Below are positions 7,831 to 14,374 of a stretch of DNA of 25,428 nucleotides, piece after piece (within the stretch, counting starts at the first letter, position 1; each line of letters starts with the position of its first letter). The position numbers were made by a program, and so were the translations under genes. The stretch is taken from NCBI GenBank assembly GCA_002496905.1, contig DALV01000094.1, positions 18,041 through 43,468 of the forward strand. The letters run 5' to 3'. The notes under the pieces were generated by a model that saw only the letters and a program-made list of their open reading frames with translations, did no database searches and was not told the DNA's origin. This DNA comes from Euryarchaeota archaeon UBA105 (lineage in GTDB: Archaea > Thermoplasmatota > Poseidoniia > Poseidoniales > Thalassarchaeaceae).

Positions 7831-8703
7831 ATGAGTCAGGGCATCACTTTCCCACTCCCGATGAAGAAGGGATTTGGAGCAACAGATAGAGTCGACAAAT
7901 GGTGGAAAGGACCCACGGCCATGGCCGCATATCTAGGATTCATGATACTCTATGCAACATGGAGAGGATTCATGGAGGCTGACTTCTGGATTTTCTCAGA
8001 TTTCGGACTTTCAGCAGGCGTTGGACACGGCGCTGGCACTATGGCAATTGAAGACACAGGATCTCACGTACTCAGCCCTCTTTATTCACCTCTGATTGTA
8101 CCGGGAGAGCACTCTTGGGTGCCTCAACAACTTCAGTGGTTAAGTCCGGCAATGTTCATCCTAATTTTCCCAGCTGGATTCCGTGCTACCTGTTATTATT
8201 ATCGAAAGGCATACTATCGTGCCTTCATGGCTCAACCAACCGGTTGTGCAGTGTCAAAACCTTGGGACGAATATTCGGGAGAGACTGGAATATTAGTTGT
8301 ACAAAATCTACATCGTTATTTCATGTACGTTATGCTCGCCTATCTTCCGCTCCTTTCGTTTGATGTTTGGATGTCAGTAAATTTCCACGAAGGCGACACT
8401 CATGCTTACGGAGTAACTGTTGGTAGCCTAATTCTCTTAGTCAACGTAATCATGCTTACTGGGTATACATTCGGATGTCATGCATTCAGACATGTTGTCG
8501 GGGGAGCATCGCAAGATTGGACTTCCACAGCAATGAATCGAATGAAATACAAACTCTGGAAATTATCCACTAAACTAAATGAGCAACACAAAGAATGGGC
8601 TCTTTATTCCCTATTCTGGGTTATGTTTGCTGACTTCTACATCTATGCATGTACCGATCCATTCTTTGGCTGGAACGATATGATAATCTGGGGGGGGTTG
8701 TGA
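7831..8703 (+). CDS. sdhC: Succinate dehydrogenase membrane anchor (cytochrome b-type subunit)
   Basis: A 290-residue membrane subunit that would anchor SdhAB and pass electrons to quinone. About five helices are apparent (near residues 28-46, 102-118, 160-182, 192-212 and 258-280), the count expected of a single large anchor of the B. subtilis kind rather than separate C and D subunits. H161 in NLHRYF and H217/H221 in GCHAFRH are candidate haem ligands. CYYYRKAYYRAF forms a conserved-looking basic loop; from memory this resembles anchors in some Actinobacteria, which I could not check. The ATG at 7831 has AGGTG upstream; an ATG at 7774 would add 19 unconvincing residues. Its TGA is followed immediately by the sdhA ATG. 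Identification rests partly on position directly before sdhAB. Confidence 0.85.
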   Translation: MSQGITFPLPMKKGFGATDRVDKWWKGPTAMAAYLGFMILYATWRGFMEADFWIFSDFGLSAGVGHGAGTMAIEDTGSHVLSPLYSPLIVPGEHSWVPQQLQWLSPAMFILIFPAGFRATCYYYRKAYYRAFMAQPTGCAVSKPWDEYSGETGILVVQNLHRYFMYVMLAYLPLLSFDVWMSVNFHEGDTHAYGVTVGSLILLVNVIMLTGYTFGCHAFRHVVGGASQDWTSTAMNRMKYKLWKLSTKLNEQHKEWALYSLFWVMFADFYIYACTDPFFGWNDMIIWGGL

Positions 8704-10554
8704 ATGCGCTACGATATCTCGGATGAGACTTACACTACTCATGAGCACGATGTCGTTGTCATAGGCGCAGGAGGTGCTGGATTAAGGGCTGCAATCGCCG
8801 CAAGTCAAGAGGGCGCAAGCGTTGCCCTAGTCTGCAAATCTATGCTAGGCAAAGCCCACACAGTAATGGCTGAGGGAGGTGCTGCGGCAGCCCTTGCTAA
8901 CAAGGACCCTCGAGATAGTTGGAAGGTTCACTTCCGAGACACCATGAAGGGAGGCAAGTACCTCAATGATTGGAGAATGGCAGTGATCCACGCTCAGCAA
9001 GCACCTGATAGAATTCGGGAGCTTGAGACTTGGGGTGCCATATTCGATAGGACCCCAAAGGGTTTGACAAGTCAGAGAAATTTCGGTGGCCACACATATC
9101 CTAGATTAGCACACATTGGTGATGCTACCGGACTGGAGTTGATTCGTACCTTACAAGAGAAGGGAGTACACATGGGAATGGACGTGTTCATGGAATACAC
9201 AGTTCGAAGATTATTCACAAAAGACGGCGAAGTTACAGGCTGTTTTGCATATGATAGAAACGATGGCTCCCTTCATTTGTTCAAGGCCAAATCAATTATT
9301 CTAGCAACCGGTGGAATTACTCGTTGCTGGGCGGTTTGTTCCGGCTCTTGGGAATATACCGGCGAAGGTCACGCTCTAGCATATTGGGCCGGAGCGGAAA
9401 TCGGAGATATGGAGTTTGTTCAATTCCATCCAACCGGGATGATTTGGCCGCCCAGTGTGAAAGGAATTCTAGTTACAGAAGGTGTACGCGGAGAAGGCGG
9501 AATGCTGACCAACTCAGAAGGAAAGAGATTCATGTTCGATTACATTCCCGAAATGTATGCCGATGAGTTCGCAGATACCGAAAAAGAGGCCCTTGAATGG
9601 GTTGATGAAGTTATTTCCGGTAAGTTGGCAACCAAGAGAAGACCTCCTGAATTATTGACTAGAGATGTTGTTGCTAAGGCAATTAACTCTGAGCGCGATG
9701 CAGGTAGAGCAAGTGAGCACGGTGGCGCTTACTTAGACATCTCATGGAGAAGTCCTGAAGATATCAAGAAAAAACTTCCAGGAATGTACCATCAATTCAA
9801 GGAATTAGCTGCGGTTGATATTACAACTACCAAGATGGAAGTCGGGCCAACCGCTCACTATGTAATGGGAGGAGTCAAAGTCGACCCCGAATCTCAAGAA
9901 TCGACTATTTCTGGCTTGTATGCTGCTGGAGAAGCAGCAACTGGTTTGCATGGTGCAAATCGACTTGGTGGTAATTCCCTAAGCGACCTTATCGTATTCG
10001 GAAAGATTGCCGGTGAGAGCGCGGCTTCTAGAGCAGCTGAAGTGAATGGATTCACAGAAATTCCAGAGGATGAAATTGCTGATGTGATTTCTGAAACTCT
10101 AGCACCTTTCTTACGCGAAGGTGGAGAAAACCCTGCCGCCGTTGTTGAAGACCTACGTGAGATGATGCAAGAAAAAGTCGGAATCATCCGAACTGGCAAA
10201 TTGTTGCAAGAAGCTCTCAAAGATTTGGATGAACTTGAGGCGCGGGCAGCGATAACAAGCCCTGGAGGATCAAGGATATACAATCCGGGCTGGCATCAAG
10301 CTCTAGAATTGGGCGCTATGATCGATGTTTCTCGTATGTGCGCATTGGCTGCACTTGAACGTGAAGAATCTCGTGGGGGGCACACTCGGGATGATTTCCC
10401 TGTCCCAGACCACAGCCATTGGGGTAAGGTGAATAGTGTGATTTCTCTCTCCGAAGATGGTTCAATGAAAATAGACCACACAACCTACCCGCCGATAGAT
10501 GAAGAATTCAAAGCACTACTAGATGCAGATGACCTACACGAGGAGGAGGCTTGA
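8704..10554 (+). CDS. sdhA: Succinate dehydrogenase flavoprotein subunit
   Basis: A 616-residue FAD subunit of complex II, oxidising succinate to fumarate on the cytoplasmic face. The dinucleotide-binding GAGGAG is at 21-26. AHTVMAEGG places H52 at the position of covalent flavin attachment in SdhA/FrdA. FHPTG (241-245) and TEGVRGEGG (258-266) hold the active-site Thr and the catalytic Arg (R262). PTAHY (382-386) and GANRLGGNSL complete the substrate and FAD site. All key residues are present, so it should be active. The ATG directly follows the sdhC stop with no gap, using the G8 run at 8690-8697 as ribosome-binding site. Fumarate reductase is the alternative name; an aerobic marine setting favours SDH. 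Confidence 0.96.
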   Translation: MRYDISDETYTTHEHDVVVIGAGGAGLRAAIAASQEGASVALVCKSMLGKAHTVMAEGGAAAALANKDPRDSWKVHFRDTMKGGKYLNDWRMAVIHAQQAPDRIRELETWGAIFDRTPKGLTSQRNFGGHTYPRLAHIGDATGLELIRTLQEKGVHMGMDVFMEYTVRRLFTKDGEVTGCFAYDRNDGSLHLFKAKSIILATGGITRCWAVCSGSWEYTGEGHALAYWAGAEIGDMEFVQFHPTGMIWPPSVKGILVTEGVRGEGGMLTNSEGKRFMFDYIPEMYADEFADTEKEALEWVDEVISGKLATKRRPPELLTRDVVAKAINSERDAGRASEHGGAYLDISWRSPEDIKKKLPGMYHQFKELAAVDITTTKMEVGPTAHYVMGGVKVDPESQESTISGLYAAGEAATGLHGANRLGGNSLSDLIVFGKIAGESAASRAAEVNGFTEIPEDEIADVISETLAPFLREGGENPAAVVEDLREMMQEKVGIIRTGKLLQEALKDLDELEARAAITSPGGSRIYNPGWHQALELGAMIDVSRMCALAALEREESRGGHTRDDFPVPDHSHWGKVNSVISLSEDGSMKIDHTTYPPIDEEFKALLDADDLHEEEA

Positions 10555-10556
10555 GG

Positions 10557-11321
10557 ATGTCAGAGGAAGTTACCTTCAGAGTATTCCGCGGGGTTGGAGA
10601 TGCCCATGGAGAAGCTCTAGGGAAGATGGTTGACTATACCGTCGAAATGGATGAAGGCATGGTTGTTCTAGATGTCATACATCGTATTCAGGCAGAACAT
10701 GCCCCTGACCTATCATGTAGATGGAACTGCAAAGCCGGCAAATGTGGCTCCTGTAGCGCAGAAGTCAACGGAATGCCTCGATTGATGTGTATGACACGAA
10801 TGGAGGATATAATGGAGGAGACTCCTGAAGGAGAACCGGTAACGGTCAAGCCTATGCAGGCTTTTCCAATCACTAAGGATCTCGTAACCGATTTGTCTTG
10901 GGCATATGAAATGAACAAGAAAATGGTTCCAGTTAACGGACCAGAAGAACTTGATTGGGAATTCAAACAAGAAGAAGCTGATCGCATACAGGAATTCAGA
11001 GCGTGTATTGAGTGTATGCTCTGTGTCAACACTTGTCACGTTCTTCGTGAGCATCAGAAGTTTGACGAATTCGCTGGCCCGAGGTTCTTCGTTAGATTAG
11101 CAGGCTTGGAAATGCATCCTTTGGATACTGAAAATCGCATTCCTGAAATCAAGGAAGACTTTGGAATAGGATATTGTAACATCACAAAGTGCTGTACAGA
11201 GGTATGTCCAGCTGGAATCAATATTACAGATAATGCAATCATTCCTCTAAAAGAGAGGGTAGTCACAGAATATTATGACCCATTGGCAATGATTGCTCGA
11301 AAGTTGGGATTGAAGACATAA
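10557..11321 (+). CDS. sdhB: Succinate dehydrogenase iron-sulfur subunit
   Basis: A 254-residue iron-sulfur protein that carries electrons from FAD to the membrane anchor. The [2Fe-2S] ligands are C58, C63, C66 and C78 (NCKAGKCGSC and the later MC). The second domain has C150, C153 and C156 (CIECMLC) with C217 for the [4Fe-4S] cluster, and C160, C207 and C213 for the third cluster. The residue after C160 is His rather than the common Pro. The ATG at 10557 lies 7 bases after GGAGGAGG and 2 bases past the sdhA stop; a TTG at 10551 would overlap the stop and is less likely. It is the last gene of the sdhCAB unit, followed by an inverted repeat. No separate sdhD is visible. Confidence 0.96.
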   Translation: MSEEVTFRVFRGVGDAHGEALGKMVDYTVEMDEGMVVLDVIHRIQAEHAPDLSCRWNCKAGKCGSCSAEVNGMPRLMCMTRMEDIMEETPEGEPVTVKPMQAFPITKDLVTDLSWAYEMNKKMVPVNGPEELDWEFKQEEADRIQEFRACIECMLCVNTCHVLREHQKFDEFAGPRFFVRLAGLEMHPLDTENRIPEIKEDFGIGYCNITKCCTEVCPAGINITDNAIIPLKERVVTEYYDPLAMIARKLGLKT

Positions 11322-11329
11322 TTGAAATC

Positions 11330-11365
11330 ACCCGTCCGCGCATCCGCTAGGTGTCACGGACGGGT
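11330..11365. terminator. 9-bp inverted repeat after sdhB
   Basis: ACCCGTCCG (11330-11338) and CGGACGGGT (11357-11365) are perfect complements around an 18-base loop, 8 bases after the sdhB stop. It sits between convergent sdhB and MC1 genes, so it may end both transcripts. There is no long T run, so mRNA stabilisation is an alternative. Confidence 0.55.
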
Positions 11366-11368
11366 TTA

Positions 11369-11417
11369 CGTAAATCAGCGCAGATGACCGTAAGTCAGCG
11401 CACTCTGAGTTAATCAG
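11369..11417. repeat. Short direct repeat with 20-base period
   Basis: CGTAAATCAGCGCA (11369-11382) recurs as CGTAAGTCAGCGCA (11389-11402), one mismatch in 14, exactly 20 bases apart. A weaker third copy, GTTAATCAG, falls at 11409-11417 on the same period and runs into the MC1 stop codon. It could be a local duplication or a protein-binding array. Confidence 0.5.
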
Positions 11418-11674
11418 AGGTGCTTGATGCCGGTCTTCTTCACGTTAGCCTTCTTGATCTTGTCAGGAAGCCATGCTGGCCCATTCGCAGGCTTAGGGAC
11501 CATAGCGGTCGAGCCTGTGAACATGTGCACCTTATTCGTACCGCGCTCGCGCAGCTGAATATCAGTGTGACCACGTGTTGCTGCTTTCAGAGCGGCGCCG
11601 CGTGGTTGCTTGCTTACAAACACCTGAGCAGTATCCTTTCCGCCTTCCATCAACACGAAGTATTTCTTAGACAT
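11414..11674 (-). CDS. Archaeal chromosomal protein MC1
   Basis: An 86-residue basic protein matching the MC1 family of DNA-bending chromatin proteins known from Methanosarcina and haloarchaea. Diagnostic stretches are KQPRGAALKAATRG (22-35), LRERGTNKVHMF (41-52) and PAWLPDKI (66-73), in the order and spacing of MC1. MC1 binds as a monomer and sharply bends or wraps DNA without histone folds. Length agrees with the family (about 90). ACCTCC read from the other strand (11685-11690) gives GGAGGT 10 bases before the ATG. It lies downstream of the RAM-domain gene on the same strand but has its own 130-base upstream region, so independent expression is likely. It is probably abundant, as befits a chromatin protein. 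Confidence 0.92.
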   Translation of the reverse strand: MSKKYFVLMEGGKDTAQVFVSKQPRGAALKAATRGHTDIQLRERGTNKVHMFTGSTAMVPKPANGPAWLPDKIKKANVKKTGIKHL

Positions 11675-11727
11675 TGAATTATCTACCTCCGCAAAGGCGG
11701 CGACTCGGGGGGATTATGAAGTTTGAG

Positions 11728-11739
11728 GCGAATATTCGC
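11728..11739. promoter_or_regulatory. 12-bp perfect palindrome upstream of MC1
   Basis: GCGAATATTCGC is a perfect 12-bp palindrome 54 bases upstream of the MC1 ATG. Minus-strand TTTATCC (11767-11773) is a good archaeal TATA box further upstream and would place this palindrome in or near the transcribed leader. A dimeric regulator site is plausible. No known operator is recognised. Confidence 0.45.
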
Positions 11740-11766
11740 ATTACTGCGCCGCTGTGGGTGCCTTTT

Positions 11767-11773
11767 GGATAAA
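11767..11773 (-). promoter_or_regulatory. TATA-like box for MC1
   Basis: On the minus strand TTTATCC follows GGA and fits the archaeal TATA consensus. A start 25 bases downstream would give an MC1 leader of about 70 bases. CTTCATAATC nearer the gene is an alternative box. Confidence 0.35.
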
Positions 11774-11794
11774 TCCGGGAGGCTTTCTTGAGGG

Positions 11795-11803
11795 AAAAAA
11801 TAA
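11795..11803 (-). terminator. T-run after the RAM-domain gene
   Basis: Reading the minus strand, TTATTTTTT begins one base after the TGA stop of the RAM-domain gene. Archaeal RNA polymerase terminates on such T runs without a hairpin, which would separate this gene from MC1. Confidence 0.5.
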
Positions 11804-11804
11804 C

Positions 11805-12038
11805 TCACAATTCGGCACAAGCTAGAGTTTTTGTGTTTAGAACACCATCGATTGAGCGTATGTTTTCTACTACTAATCGTGCAATTAAACCCATATTTTC
11901 TGCCTCTATTTTGAGAATTAAATCGTGGTCTCCAAACAATAGATTCGCGTCAACCACAAAAGGTAATTCTGAGGCCGCATTGAAAACCTCGTATTCGGCA
12001 CCTGGTTCGACATTGATTAGTACATACCCGACAGACAT
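11805..12038 (-). CDS. Stand-alone Lrp/AsnC ligand-binding (RAM) domain protein
   Basis: A 77-residue protein starting MSVGYVLINVEPGAEYEVF and continuing through FGDHDLILKIEAEN and VENIRSIDGVLNTKT. This is the beta-alpha-beta-beta-alpha-beta RAM fold of Lrp/AsnC regulators without the helix-turn-helix. Such short proteins form dimers or octamers that bind amino acids and may modulate full-length Lrp partners, so it probably senses a small molecule and does not bind DNA alone. A longer reading frame exists upstream, but those residues look non-protein-like and the ATG at 12038 gives exactly the domain. There is no clear Shine-Dalgarno sequence. It is divergent from the macro domain gene and upstream of MC1. 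Confidence 0.85.
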   Translation of the reverse strand: MSVGYVLINVEPGAEYEVFNAASELPFVVDANLLFGDHDLILKIEAENMGLIARLVVENIRSIDGVLNTKTLACAEL

Positions 12039-12047
12039 TGTATTTTG

Positions 12048-12185
12048 ATGCAGGGGCTTAGAGGGAATGAACCCTTTGTCGATAGGGAAATTAGGGAATT
12101 GGCAGACGAAGAGGTGAAAGCGGACGGCCTCATCTCGCACTTGTATGGCGGAGACAGTCATTGTCCGACAATGCCAATATGGTGA
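12048..12185 (+). CDS. Possible 45-residue ORF overlapping the macro domain gene start
   Basis: A short ORF from ATG 12048 to TGA 12183-12185. Its middle, REIRELADEEVKADGLISHL, reads like a charged amphipathic helix. The end contains a single CP in GGDSHCPTMP. It begins 9 bases from the divergent RAM-domain start, which leaves little room for a promoter, and overlaps the macro domain gene by 41 bases in another frame. It could be a real microprotein, a leader peptide coupled to macro domain translation, or a chance ORF in a promoter region. No Shine-Dalgarno site is visible. Confidence 0.3.
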   Translation: MQGLRGNEPFVDREIRELADEEVKADGLISHLYGGDSHCPTMPIW

Positions 12186-12786
12186 TGTCAGAGTCCTGTA
12201 TGGTAACATTCTACGAGTAGAAGGGGATCTTCTAGTTACAACCGCCAATAATCGTCTTGCGGGAAGAGAAGGTTTGGATGAAAAAATACAGCAAAAGGCT
12301 GGACCTGAACTACGAGATTTCTGTCATGGAATCGCAGTAGAAAGACGGAAGGAAAATTTGCAGCCATGCGGAGTTGGAGAAGCGGTAACCACTCCTGGAT
12401 TTAATTTGCCATTTGAGAATTTAGTCCATGTTGTTGGACCAGATTGCCGTCGCCCAACTCAAGATAATTTTAGACGAGATTTGTTGAAGCAATCATACGC
12501 AGCGATGTTTGAGCGGATTGAAAATGTGAAAAAAAGGAAAACACTAGTTATGCCTCCAATAAGTATGGATGTCTTTGCATATCCACATCGCGAGGGAGCT
12601 AGGATGACCATGGAAATAGTACTTGCATGGATGGATGAAGGGGAAGACCCTGGTGTCGACCAAGTGCTAATTGTTACCGACGACAATAACTTCCTCAACA
12701 ATATGAAAACCGTATATCGAGAATCAGAGGACCGATTTCCTGGTCTTGACCAGACTCGTGCATATAGAAAAGGAAAATATGCTTGA
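12145..12786 (+). CDS. Macro domain protein (ADP-ribose-binding fold)
   Basis: A 213-residue macro domain. The order is typical: VRVLYGNIL (16-23), VEGDLLVTTANNRLAG (25-40), LDEKIQQKAGPEL (44-56), GEAVTTPGFNLPFENLVHVVGP (78-99, GxaxxTxGxxL then xIHxVGP), and PPISMDVFAYP later. Macro domains bind or hydrolyse ADP-ribose, O-acetyl-ADP-ribose or related nucleotides. Two ligand loops differ from active members: the usual GDI is GNI (N21) and the glycine-rich GGGV loop reads AGREGLD. Activity may be altered or lost. It ends 9 bases from the convergent RNase H-fold gene. A separate function is possible, but the fold call is good. Confidence 0.83.
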   Translation: MAETVIVRQCQYGDVRVLYGNILRVEGDLLVTTANNRLAGREGLDEKIQQKAGPELRDFCHGIAVERRKENLQPCGVGEAVTTPGFNLPFENLVHVVGPDCRRPTQDNFRRDLLKQSYAAMFERIENVKKRKTLVMPPISMDVFAYPHREGARMTMEIVLAWMDEGEDPGVDQVLIVTDDNNFLNNMKTVYRESEDRFPGLDQTRAYRKGKYA

Positions 12787-12795
12787 TTTTGACCC

Positions 12796-13587
12796 TCAGC
12801 AATCGAGAGTCTGTATGTGAAGTTCTACAGCTTCGCAGAGAGTTAGCCTACCAACAGCAACGGCTCGGGCAATTTGCGAGGGAATCGTCAATCTACCCTC
12901 AGAAATACTACGACTTCGCCGTTGAATTTCGCGCACTTCTCCCTCTGTTGGGATTACCTGCAGACGTTCTGTAACTGGGACTCCTTCTTTTTTACAAATT
13001 GCATGGGCTGCCGAAACATGGTCATGACGCGATCCCATGGAAGTCGAACTCTCATCAACAAATTGTACTGAAAGCCCCCTCGCCAAACAAACATTGGCGA
13101 TTCTAGAAGAGATGGTGGGTGAACCATTACCAATTCTAACTACGGATTCAGGTGGCTTGAATTCATTCAAAATAGCAATCACTTGATCGACTGTAGCATC
13201 GACTGATTCCATTTGAATCGAGCCCGCTGGACGACCATCAGCAATCCAAGAGAGTCCCGGACGTGGGCCAGGATCGATACCGAAACATATGCGTTGGACC
13301 TTTTCGCCTACTGCAATTCTATTTATGATGGAAGAAATTACAGAATCGATTTCTTCTACTGCACAACCTATTCCTCTTGCATCTTTGGTGTCCCCAATCT
13401 CGGCATGCGATGCTATCCAGAAATCAACACGATTTGGAACGGGATGTTCAGGGTCGAGTTGCATATGTTCGATACCAGAATCTCTCAAACGATCTAACAA
13501 TCTGTAGGCCAAACGGAAATCATCAGTACGGACGGCAACCTCCGGCACGATAAGACACAATCGCACTCTGTCTTCAATCGTTGCCAT
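12796..13587 (-). CDS. RuvC/YqgF-like (RNase H-fold) predicted nuclease
   Basis: A 263-residue protein with a RuvC/YqgF-type RNase H fold in its middle. FGIDPGPRPGLSW (102-114) supplies the first acidic residue, D105. IGNGSP (152-157) is a strand-turn. VDESSTS (177-183) resembles the VDE-x-LT/S motif of YqgF/RuvX and gives E179. SRHDHVSAAHAI (186-197) gives D189 at the position of the last catalytic Asp. The N-terminal 95 residues form a separate alpha/beta region (CLIVPEVAVRTDDF), and the C-terminus after 215 is basic and helical. The nearest annotated group I can name is COG2433/DUF460 RNase H-like proteins. Substrate is unknown; structured nucleic acid such as four-way junctions is a guess. 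Divergent from the Hjc-like gene. Confidence 0.75.
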   Translation of the reverse strand: MATIEDRVRLCLIVPEVAVRTDDFRLAYRLLDRLRDSGIEHMQLDPEHPVPNRVDFWIASHAEIGDTKDARGIGCAVEEIDSVISSIINRIAVGEKVQRICFGIDPGPRPGLSWIADGRPAGSIQMESVDATVDQVIAILNEFKPPESVVRIGNGSPTISSRIANVCLARGLSVQFVDESSTSMGSRHDHVSAAHAICKKEGVPVTERLQVIPTEGEVREIQRRSRSISEGRLTIPSQIARAVAVGRLTLCEAVELHIQTLDC

Positions 13588-13608
13588 TCATAGGTCACTA
13601 ATTCTACA

Positions 13609-13629
13609 ATTTTCCTACATTTGGAAAAT
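13609..13629. promoter_or_regulatory. 7-bp inverted repeat in the divergent nuclease promoter
   Basis: ATTTTCC (13609-13615) and GGAAAAT (13623-13629) are perfect complements around TACATTT. The element lies 22 bases upstream of the RuvC-like start in the 133-base region shared with the Hjc-like gene. It is a candidate operator for coordinated control. Confidence 0.45.
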
Positions 13630-13720
13630 ACTCATCGAATTATCTTGAAAACCCCGAAACGTTACACTCCACGGCTGTCTCAAGCGATGTCGTCAAGAAC
13701 CCTGACAATACGCTTTGCAC

Positions 13721-14374
13721 ATGACTGGGGTCTACGAGCGGGAATTACGCTCGGTGCTCGCGGGCGAGAGAAAGGGTGTAGTCGCAATAACTCGCTCATG
13801 TACAGAAGTTGAGCGAGCACGGGCTATGCAAGTCTGTCAAAGGCCATTCTTAGTCGTAAGAGCGCCTGGAAGTGGTTCTGAAGGAACAGGAGATATTCTC
13901 GCTCTTCGAGGCGATATGTGCATGCCGATTGAGGTAAAATCATCAAAAACTGACAAAATCTACCTTTCTGGCCGTACCAAAGACCAGTATGATGCCCTGA
14001 AGACAACCGGAGAAAAATGCGGTCTTCAACCGTTGTATGCCTTCCGGCTAAAAGGCGTTAGAGGTGATAGTTGGAGAGTGATGAAAGTACCAGTAGAAGG
14101 GTTAACCGGAAAACTTCGAGTACTATCGAGAAGCATTCCAAATGTTCCACTTACGAGAAATGGCTCTCCATACCTAAATTGGCACGATGGTATGCCATTA
14201 CACAGGTTTCTAGCATTAATCAGTCGATCAGATGGTGCAAGGGCTATCGAAAAATCGACCAACTTCGAGGAAATTAGCCGCAGAATACAGGATACCGGTA
14301 GTCCTTCTGAGACCAGTCCTTCAAGTGATTATTCGCTCTCTGTGGAATCACCAGATAGTCTCGATTCGGCGTAA
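13721..14374 (+). CDS. Hjc-like Holliday junction resolvase with insert and acidic tail
   Basis: A 217-residue protein with the archaeal Hjc restriction-endonuclease-like fold, which would cut four-way DNA junctions in recombination and repair. The catalytic set is complete: E6 in YEREL, D58 in GDILAL, and E71/K73 in IEVKSSK. VVRAPGSGSEGTGD and IYLSGRTKDQYDAL match Hjc strand and helix positions. Compared with Pyrococcus Hjc (E9, D33, E46, K48), there are about 28 extra residues between E6 and D58, and the total is well above the usual 120-135. The last 30 residues are Ser/Asp/Glu-rich and look disordered. An ATG at 13721 is chosen over TTG 13715; no Shine-Dalgarno is seen. The 3' end overlaps the convergent coiled-coil gene by 46 bases. 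Confidence 0.88.
   Translation: MTGVYERELRSVLAGERKGVVAITRSCTEVERARAMQVCQRPFLVVRAPGSGSEGTGDILALRGDMCMPIEVKSSKTDKIYLSGRTKDQYDALKTTGEKCGLQPLYAFRLKGVRGDSWRVMKVPVEGLTGKLRVLSRSIPNVPLTRNGSPYLNWHDGMPLHRFLALISRSDGARAIEKSTNFEEISRRIQDTGSPSETSPSSDYSLSVESPDSLDSA

Noticed and set aside
11330..11417. CRISPR array or attachment site
   Set aside because: Only two to three short imperfect copies at 20-base spacing, no spacers of CRISPR length, no cas or integrase gene.
11805..12248. A 147-residue version of the RAM-domain protein
   Set aside because: The extra N-terminal 70 residues are low in protein-like character and overlap the start of the macro domain gene; the ATG at 12038 gives exactly the RAM fold.
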